Origin: Planctomycetota bacterium
GTDB taxonomy: Bacteria > Planctomycetota > Planctomycetia > Pirellulales > UBA7805
DNA: 5,214 nucleotides
Reading direction: 5' to 3'
NCBI GenBank assembly: GCA_014237955.1
Contig: JABABY010000148.1
Span: 1-5,214, forward strand
The position numbers were made by a program, and so were the translations under genes. Shown piece after piece: positions 1-5,214 of the stretch (within the stretch, counting starts at the first letter, position 1; each line of letters starts with the position of its first letter). A model generated the notes under the pieces. That model searched no databases. It was not told where the DNA came from and saw only the letters and a list, made by a program, of their open reading frames with translations.

Positions 1-3000
1 AACGTGAAAGGCCCCGGAAACTCTGGGGGAATACGCAATCGCAATACGTCCAAAGTCCCCTTTTTTAGGCCCATTTTCAGATCAATTTCTCCCACCCACT
101 GTCCATTGATCCGGTTGACCGAAACAACCTGCTGGCAGGTCACTTCGGGCGTATTACGACGCACCTCAACCCGTGGTTTTATTGCCTTACGATCGAGGAG
201 AAAAACATCTACCAACTGGCCAAAACTCGGCGGTACCACAGAAGGAACAATGTCCCCACCTGTAGCCGATTGCAAATTTTCCGCAGATTTTAGTTCAACT
301 GCTACAGGCGGCTGGCGATAGATTGCAACCTGGCGGCCTCGTGAGCGGATATTGTCTAGTTGAAAATCCGGAAGTTCTCTTTCTCCAATACCGCCAGGAA
401 ATTGCCCGTGAATGACAAGCTGCTGTTTGCCGGTAACGGGCCCCGTTAAAAAGAGCGCCAGCCGATTATCCATCTGACGATCTGGACTTATTGTCCATCT
501 CGCAACGCGGTTGATACCCCTTGAGATGAGCTCCACCTGCTGTGCGACAAATCCTTTCGGAACATGCACATGATAATCAAAGCGGTGTCCATCAGTGGTT
601 TCCAAATCGAATTCTGCAATCGCATCAACATGGGTATCGGAAAATCCAAACGACAACCGCTGCAAGGCGACCGTGTTAGATTCCTGAGGTATTGTAGGGA
701 AACTCCAATCAATCCCAAGCTGTGTCTGACGGTAGAGAAGGGCGGGCTTCTGCTCTGCAATATTCCAGGGATCCGGTATCATCGCAGCAGACACGGCAAC
801 CAGATCTTCGTTTTGCGGAATATTATTGCGGTCTATCTGCAATGCGGGGTCCACAGACACTGCCACCCAGTTACGACTCGTTCGAGCTCCAATCAAATCC
901 AGGTAGGGAAGCCGAACATTGCCAACTCCTGTAATGCCAGCGAGCAGAAACGGCAGACGAATTTCCTGAATACCTGTTACAGATCGCGCAAACTCCAGTT
1001 CAATGATTTGAGGGTCCCCCGGAACCGTGCGAACATGGGATAACCCCACAGGTTCGCCACCTGCGCGTGCACGTATTGGCGAAAGTAGCCGCAATTGCGA
1101 GTCGGCAGCAAGCTGCAATCGTCGCACGCGGTTGTCCTGAACATTAAGTTGGATTCTCGCATCAATCACTACGGCACCCGGCTGAATCTTCAGCCATAAT
1201 AAACGGTTAACGTCTGCAACAGCCCCGGCGTCCGCTCCACGGCTATCCCTCCAGGATATTGCCAGTCGCGAAGTTGGTCCGAGTTGGGCAGTCACCCGTC
1301 CATGATTGTCTTGCCGCACGGAACCCCCAATGGCTGAGGCAATTTTAATAGGAGGCGCATCGACAGGCACTTCCAATTCCAATCGCGCGGTTGCCAATGG
1401 AGGAATGGGAAAATCAATACGCTGTCCCCCCCCATGAACCTCGGCATTGGCAGCTAACTGAACCTCAACTTGGTAAATCCCTGGGGCATCGATTTCCACA
1501 ATGGGGGTGCCATCAGCAGCACTTTGTATCTTTCGCGTGGTCTTGCCATCCACAGAAATCTGCCAATTCATGACGTCATCCACGAGTCGACCAACTGGAA
1601 TGTGTACCTCAGCTTGGTGCCCAAAAACCTCAACAACAAAAACCCCCGTCAGTGTCGTTAATGACAAATGCCTTCGATCCGAATCCCATTCCATCTGCCC
1701 GCGATAGATCGCACTCGCCAGAAGCCAATCGGTGGGCCCCTCGCTCTCCGATTTGGCCTGCTGATGCAATGCCTTAAAAAGAGCCTCCTCAACGTAGTAG
1801 GTTTTGCCAACGGGCTGGTTGTCCGAATCGACTGGTATAAATACCACAGAAGGAATTCCCTCTTTTGGAAACGCCTCTTGAAGCGTCTGAGCAAGGACTC
1901 CTCCTGGAATTGCAAAGGAGACGGAAGCAGCAAAAAGTACTAGCAGAATCTCTGGACCGAAGAAACGAAGCGTCTGTGTCGTTGACAAAGAATCACCCAT
2001 ATTCTTAGGCAAATCAAACTTTTGTCTCGCTGGCCGCCAAACAATACTGCGTAACTGCCACAGCATGGCAACGACCACGCCCAGCAATACTGCATTGAGC
2101 AGCAGCGCAATGACCGCTGGCATCACCAGTGCCAAGACCGCCAAAGAAAGAACCAGAATCACTCCCGTTCGAATTTTTAAAAGTGGCCAAACACAACCAC
2201 CAACCGAGACGACAAGAAATAGAGTCCATTGCAATGCATGCATTGATGAAGTGTGCAGCAGATACACTTCACTAACTCTTGCACGCTTTCCTTCCAAATA
2301 ATACGTCGCTGTGCCCCGATTTTCCGTTGTGGCATATCCGTCCCGCCAGATCATTTTCCAGGGCGCTTTCACCAGATCCCCATTAGCGACCCAATCGGAT
2401 ACAGGCTCACCAGTCTGTCGGCAGATGCGTCGCAGCCTGCGGGATTCATCCCCGTAGAAGTTTCCACAGAGGACACCATCCACAAGCCAGTTTGCGTCAG
2501 AGGGTTTAATACGGTCCACCGACGAAATAAGTAAACGATTTTTTACGACTGCTACTACCAAGTTAGCCGCCATCAGCGCATCGGCTGCCGCCTGCTGGCC
2601 CGTCCGAGTTGCAGCAACAACAATGGGTGAATTGGGTCCAATACCTGCCTCACCGAGAGCTTGGCGATCCACCCATACTTCCAAATCGTCATTCTCTGAA
2701 TCCGACCGGGAAACGGCACCACGCAGATCAATATTTGCCAACTGCCCCCAGGATGCAAACTGCCTATTCTGATCCAGCGTCTTCCCAAAAGCGTCTAAGA
2801 AATCAATCGCAAACTGCCGATCGCGCTGCGACACGGCAATAGACAACATCGCCGTCGCCGACCATTGTTTTTGATCAAACGGATCAAACACTTTCAAATG
2901 TTCGTTTCTCGCCAAGGGACCAAACAAACGCTCCCGCCACCCAAGAACATCGCTACCATTGGATCCCCGATCCATTCCATCACTAATCGTGTAGCCAACC

Positions 3001-5214
3001 GGTGCATGCAAAATGCGATCCCAGTGAAGAATGGGCATATCGATTTGTGGAAGCGGCAAATGGATTTTGCGAATCATGTCCAACCACCCAGAGCGGGCAC
3101 CTGTCACAAGTTGCAACTCCACCACGGTAAAACGTTGGTCTTCTGGCAGCGCAAGAGAAATCGAATCTGTCGATTCCGATTGTGGCAGTCGCACACCCAC
3201 ACCGTCGATCTTAGCGCCCACCACCAGTGCCTTCGAATCCAGAACGGCTTTAAAATTGCGACTCCCATCATTTTCCAGATAGTAGGTCATCCGATGGCGA
3301 CCGCTCCCATCGGGTGAAAACCAGGATTCTGCAACTGCCTGCCAAACCACCGCCATTTGCGTGAACGCTTTGTTCGTGCCGACCAGCAGTGCAGCACGCT
3401 CTCCGGTGCCTAAATGGCGATCGGGGTCGTAACGATACTTTGCCACAACCTGATTCTGGCGGCGACTGGGAACTTCTTCTGCTGGCAACGGCTTGAGTGT
3501 CCGGTTTTCAACGACTGTTTTAGACGACTCCTCGCTAAATAATGTCACTGTCCCGAGTTGTTCGATCGCCTGTGGCAGACTGACTAAATTGACCGGAACG
3601 AGTTCGGCGAATTCGGTATTCCGTTCAGCCACAATCTGAAATGGTCCACTCAATGGGCGGGTCCAACTCACCTTCCATTTTTCCCGCATCAACGGATCGT
3701 CCTGCAGGCTTGGGGGTAGTCGCACCGCTCTAACGGTGTCCAAAACCACACCATCCGCGTCGATCACCGACCAACGAGGACTTTCATCTCGTTTTTCTGC
3801 GAAGGCGACAATGACCCAGTCAACACTGCTTTTTTGAGGAGTGCATTCGATGTGGACATTCTCCTGGAGATTGTTTCCTTCAAGCCTTGCAGTAATTTTA
3901 GTGACCGCTGTAAACTCCGGAGACGGCTTTTCGACAGTCAACCTAAAATGGGCCGGCCCAGGATCATTTAGCCAGAACATTCCCTCGAGTTCGTCAACCT
4001 CTCGATTGCCATCTTCCACTTCGCCTGGTACATCATGGATCAATGGCCTCTCTAGAGACACCGCTCGATCCTCAGAAAACCGCTCTTCGAGACGACGGCG
4101 ATCCTCTGCCAGCAGGGTTGACGGGGCAACCTGTCGAAGCGCATCGGGGCCCGTAACCCTTAACCGAAATGGATCGCGAGCAACAACATGAACAACCTGC
4201 CTCTGGATTCCATCAAACTGAAGCATCTCTAACCGACTCGAATCAATACTCTCCCCAGGTGCTCCCTGCCGACTTCGGCCGACAATACCCAGACGCAATG
4301 GCGCATCCGCAGAAATACCACGTTTCAAATCTATTTTTAAGATTTGCCTCGAGTCGATCTCTTGCGTCTCCCAACTTTCAATCATTCCGGAGGGCCTTGA
4401 GACCACGGATTCGATTTGCCAGTTGCCAAGAATCTCTGCTTGCAGCTTAAATGTTTCTGCTTTTGTTACCGCGCAATCACACACCATACGGCCACTGATT
4501 GTATGATCATCCAGTTCATAGGTGGTGAGCGCATCTATCGTCATCTCTGGTGGGACCGTCGAAAGCAACACGTCAACGTTCGCTTCCGATCCATAATATT
4601 GCAATTCGATCGATTCACCGGACGCCGTTCCCGGCAACGCACTGGTCCGAAGTTGACGACATCCTTCAAGATTCATCCTCGCAATCGAAAGAGGCTCAGC
4701 GACAACAAGCGTCGCTGTCCCTTCTTGCCAGAAAAGACCGTCTGGCTTGATGCCGGGTAATTTCCAGGTGCCCTGGGTCACCAGCGGTGCGACTGCCCGC
4801 AATCTCAGAACACGATCCGTACCAACAACTGGCTGCGGAAAGCTCAATACCGTCCGCAGGGTTCCATCCTCTGCCCGGCCTTTCGTGGCCCAAGCAATGC
4901 GCTGTTCGCCCAATTGCGCATCAACCAGTTGCAATTCAGGGTCGATCCTCACCGAAAGCTGCCTTAATGGCTCTCGATACACACCTAGTGTCCATTCCGC
5001 GTCGAGTTGTAATCCCTGCATCGACAGGTCATACGTCAACGTCTGCTTGACCAAGTTAAAACGGCCTTCAGCACCATCCGCAGATCTCCGAGCAATCCGC
5101 ATCTGCAAACGATTGCGTCCGGGAAGATCAATTTCCCATACCTTCTGCCCCGATTCTGAATTTTCCCGCGGTGCCACCAATCCATCCTTAAATTCGGGCT
5201 GTAATGTCTCGGGG
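1..5214 (-). CDS. giant membrane-anchored beta-rich protein of unknown function, internal fragment (both ends missing)
   Basis: The minus frame with codons at 5211-5213 down to 3-5 is open for 1,737 codons without a stop, and neither its start nor its stop is in the window. The translation has the alternating hydrophobic/polar pattern of beta-sandwich proteins over most of its length, a cluster of hydrophobic spans at about residues 994-1108, and few cysteines. It shows two large, mutually similar arms either side of the membrane core. The segment after the last span carries 'VFIPVDSDNQPVGKTYYVEE', which I recall, without a search, from giant conserved hypothetical proteins of Planctomycetota. 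The protein is probably anchored in the inner membrane with both arms outside the cytoplasm. No catalytic motif, Walker motif or protease motif was recognised, so no function is proposed. The reading frame is very secure; the phylum is moderately likely. No neighbouring gene is in view, so operon context cannot be judged. Confidence 0.95.
3..1355 (-). repeat. arm B: C-side copy of the internal duplication (protein level), cut by the window edge
   Basis: Residues about 1287-1737. Landmarks paired with arm A, in the same order, are 'LGPTSRLAISW' (1311-1321), 'VVIDARIQL' (1348-1356), 'RRLQLAADSQLRL' (1364-1376), 'FARSVTG' (1408-1414), 'NWVAVSVDPALQI' (1448-1460), 'RQVAIYRQPP' (1627-1636) and 'VFLLDRKAIKPRVEVRR' (1670-1686). 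Landmark offsets relative to arm A are +1280 to +1288 in the main part and about +1258 in the last sub-segment. The arm is still in frame at the window edge, so what follows arm A (residue 480 on) may also have a counterpart outside the window. The arm follows the membrane core and is inferred to face the same side as arm A. Confidence 0.7.
1356..1889 (-). other. post-membrane domain with 'VFIPVD...PVG...YYV' signature and following beta segment
   Basis: Residues about 1109-1286. Just after TM4 comes a short amphipathic stretch, then 'VFIPVDSDNQPVGKTYYVEE' (1123-1142), a helix ('ALFKALHQQAKSE'), and a strand block 'DWLLASAIYRGQMEW' (1162-1176). Beta strands follow, through 'GVFVVEVFGHQAEVHIPVG' (1190-1208), the two-strand hairpin 'WQISVDGKTTRKI' and 'PGIYQVEVQLAANAEV', and a Pro-rich lead-in 'FPIPPLATARLELEVPV' to arm B. 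I recall the signature from giant conserved hypotheticals of Planctomycetota but cannot name a family. It is probably extracytoplasmic. A similar segment might precede arm A upstream of the window. Confidence 0.5.
1890..2234 (-). other. transmembrane core of about four spans
   Basis: Four hydrophobic segments can be read: TM1 residues 994-1012 ('LQWTLFLVVSVGGCVWPLL'), TM2 starting 'VILVLSLAVLALVMP' at 1018, TM3 about 1034-1053 ('LLNAVLLGVVVAMLWQ'), and TM4 1089-1108 ('ILLVLFAASVSFAIPGGVLA'). TM2 and TM3 are contiguous with a Pro at 1032, so they look like a tight hairpin. The loop TM1-TM2 is 'KIRTG', and the loop TM3-TM4 contains 'LRSIVWRPARQKFDLPK'. Both are basic and therefore likely cytoplasmic under the positive-inside rule, placing the N-side and C-side arms outside. 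If TM2/TM3 is one long helix the topology would flip, but similar arms on the same side favours four spans. Confidence 0.8.
2235..2888 (-). other. alpha/beta pre-membrane segment
   Basis: Residues about 776-993. Unlike its beta-rich surroundings this part contains likely helices, such as 'RQFAIDFLDAFGKTLDQ' (803-819) and 'TGQQAAADALMAANLVV' (872-888). One stretch reads as strand-helix-strand: 'PIVVAATRTG' (863-872), the Ala-rich helix, then 'LVVAVVKNRLLISSV' (886-900), an alpha/beta unit of a Rossmann-like kind. No glycine-rich nucleotide loop or Walker motif is present. A Trp-rich strand region ('NWLVDGVLCGNFYGDE', 'APWKMIWRDGYATT', 'TATYYLEGKRARVSEVYLL') then leads into the first membrane span. 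The function is unknown. Confidence 0.45.
2889..3452 (-). other. beta-rich region with an 'asymmetric strand + IDGV' pattern before the pre-membrane segment
   Basis: Residues about 588-775. Strands run from 'QVVAKYRYDPD' through 'FTQMAVVWQAVAESW' (617-631) and 'TYYLENDGSRNFKAVL' (643-658) to 'VVGAKIDGVGVRLP' (664-677). This shape of an N-x-G turn, a hydrophobic strand and a D-G turn followed by 'V.V' resembles a beta-sandwich domain that I recall from giant planctomycete proteins; no search was made. It ends with 'HLPLPQIDMPILHWDRIL' (717-734), possibly a strand-Pro-strand boundary, followed by a Gly/Ser/Asp-rich loop near 'SDGMDRGSNGSD'. No active-site motif was seen. Confidence 0.45.
3528..3779 (-). 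repeat. shorter third repeat unit, resembling the central part of arms A and B
   Basis: Residues about 479-562, directly after arm A. It opens with 'PRWSVIDADGVVLDTV', comparable to 'RQLSVRIDPELQLVDA' in arm A and 'RRLQLAADSQLRLLSP' in arm B. It continues with 'WKVSWTRPLSGP', which matches 'TVLSFPQPVVGT' and 'ELEFARSVTGIQ'. All three then run through an alternating strand and an 'LP' pair into a 'G-T-V-T-L'-like strand. The unit is shorter than in the arms and the similarity is weak, so it may reflect a shared beta-sandwich pattern rather than a true third copy. Confidence 0.4.
3777..5202 (-). repeat. arm A: N-side copy of a ~450-475-residue internal duplication (protein level)
   Basis: Residues about 4-479. 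The segment is predicted to be almost all beta strand. Landmarks matching arm B, in order, are 'LPGRNRLQMRI' (30-40), 'LQLDAEWTL' (68-76), 'RQLSVRIDPELQL' (84-96), 'FPQPVVG' (125-131), 'TATLVVAEPLSI' (166-177), 'RQVVHVVARDP' (338-348) and 'FWLNDPGPAHFRLTVEKP' (413-430). A pair of cysteines in 'VCDCAV' (245 and 247) has no counterpart in arm B. A charged linker (367-411) sits between the main part and the last sub-segment. The first residues of the window already align with arm B, so this arm probably starts upstream of the window. The alignment was made by eye, with low identity but consistent spacing. Confidence 0.7.
3984..4115 (-). other. charged linker inside arm A
   Basis: Residues about 367-410 are dominated by Glu, Asp and Arg, starting 'LLAEDRRRLEERFSEDRAV' and continuing through an acidic stretch ending 'REVDELEG'. 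The first part could form a short helix and the rest is probably flexible. The matching place in arm B is a shorter, Gly/Pro/Ser-rich and uncharged linker (about residues 1643-1669), which accounts for the change in alignment offset after this point. It probably separates two beta domains. Confidence 0.6.

Noticed and set aside
564..1043. Plus-strand open frame of 159 codons
   Set aside because: It lies opposite the continuous minus-strand frame, whose translation matches arm A by collinear landmarks. The plus-strand translation is rich in Cys, Arg and His with no recognisable domain and looks like an antisense shadow.
1658..1933. Minus-strand open frame of 91 codons in a different phase
   Set aside because: It overlaps the post-membrane domain of the large gene in another frame. 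The Arg/Pro-rich translation resembles a frame shadow, and the large frame has no interruption here.
2539..2544. Second A-run (minus strand GTA AAA AAT) as a frameshift site
   Set aside because: A AAA AAT is in the right phase but I regard it as a weaker heptamer than A AAA AAG. The main frame continues with coherent protein on both sides, and nothing else supports programmed frameshifting.
2865..3317. Plus-strand open frame of 150 codons
   Set aside because: It is antisense to the giant frame. Its product is rich in His, Gln and Lys and of low plausibility, and I see no convincing ribosome binding site or domain.
3830..3835. T-run on the plus strand as an intrinsic terminator or slippery site
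   Set aside because: It is inside the coding frame, has no GC-rich stem next to it that I can see, and on the minus strand the A-run (CAA AAA AGC) is in the wrong phase for a -1 slip.
1..5214. CRISPR array, tandem DNA repeats, tRNA or insertion sequence
   Set aside because: No spaced direct repeats, cloverleaf-like sequence or terminal inverted repeats were seen. The only repetition found is at protein level, too diverged to show as DNA repeats.

Overview
The window lies entirely inside one very large protein-coding gene on the minus strand. Translating codon by codon from position 5213 down to position 3 gives 1,737 codons with no stop, and neither end of the gene is in the window. No start codon, ribosome binding site, promoter, terminator, RNA gene, mobile element or CRISPR array is visible. 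Residue numbers below are window-relative: residue 1 is the codon at 5211-5213 and residue 1737 the codon at 3-5.

The product is a giant membrane-anchored protein rich in predicted beta strand. Reading N to C it has: (1) arm A, about residues 4-479, beta-rich, with a charged linker near its end; (2) a further beta-rich stretch (about 479-775) with a shorter repeat unit and a region of the form 'YYLEN-G..F...L......IDGV.VR'; (3) an alpha/beta-looking segment before the membrane (about 776-993); (4) a cluster of about four hydrophobic spans (about 994-1108) with positively charged connecting loops; (5) a post-membrane segment containing 'VFIPVDSDNQPVGKTYYVEE' (about 1119-1286); (6) arm B, about 1287-1737, which continues past the window edge.

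The main result of reading the translation is that arms A and B appear to be diverged copies of each other. Landmark residues stay at a nearly constant offset (about +1280 to +1288) over some 320 residues. The offset drops to about +1258 after a charged linker that is longer in arm A. A four-span core would put both arms on the same, probably extracytoplasmic, side of the membrane.

The likely source is a member of the Planctomycetota, perhaps the Pirellulales group. This rests on a moderate GC content (roughly 50-55% where I counted lines), and on my recollection that giant secreted or membrane beta-rich proteins with a 'FIPVD...PVG...YYV' signature are common conserved hypotheticals in that phylum. 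No search was run, so the taxonomy is a hypothesis. I cannot assign a biochemical function: I see no catalytic motif, nucleotide-binding loop, protease triad or lipoprotein box.
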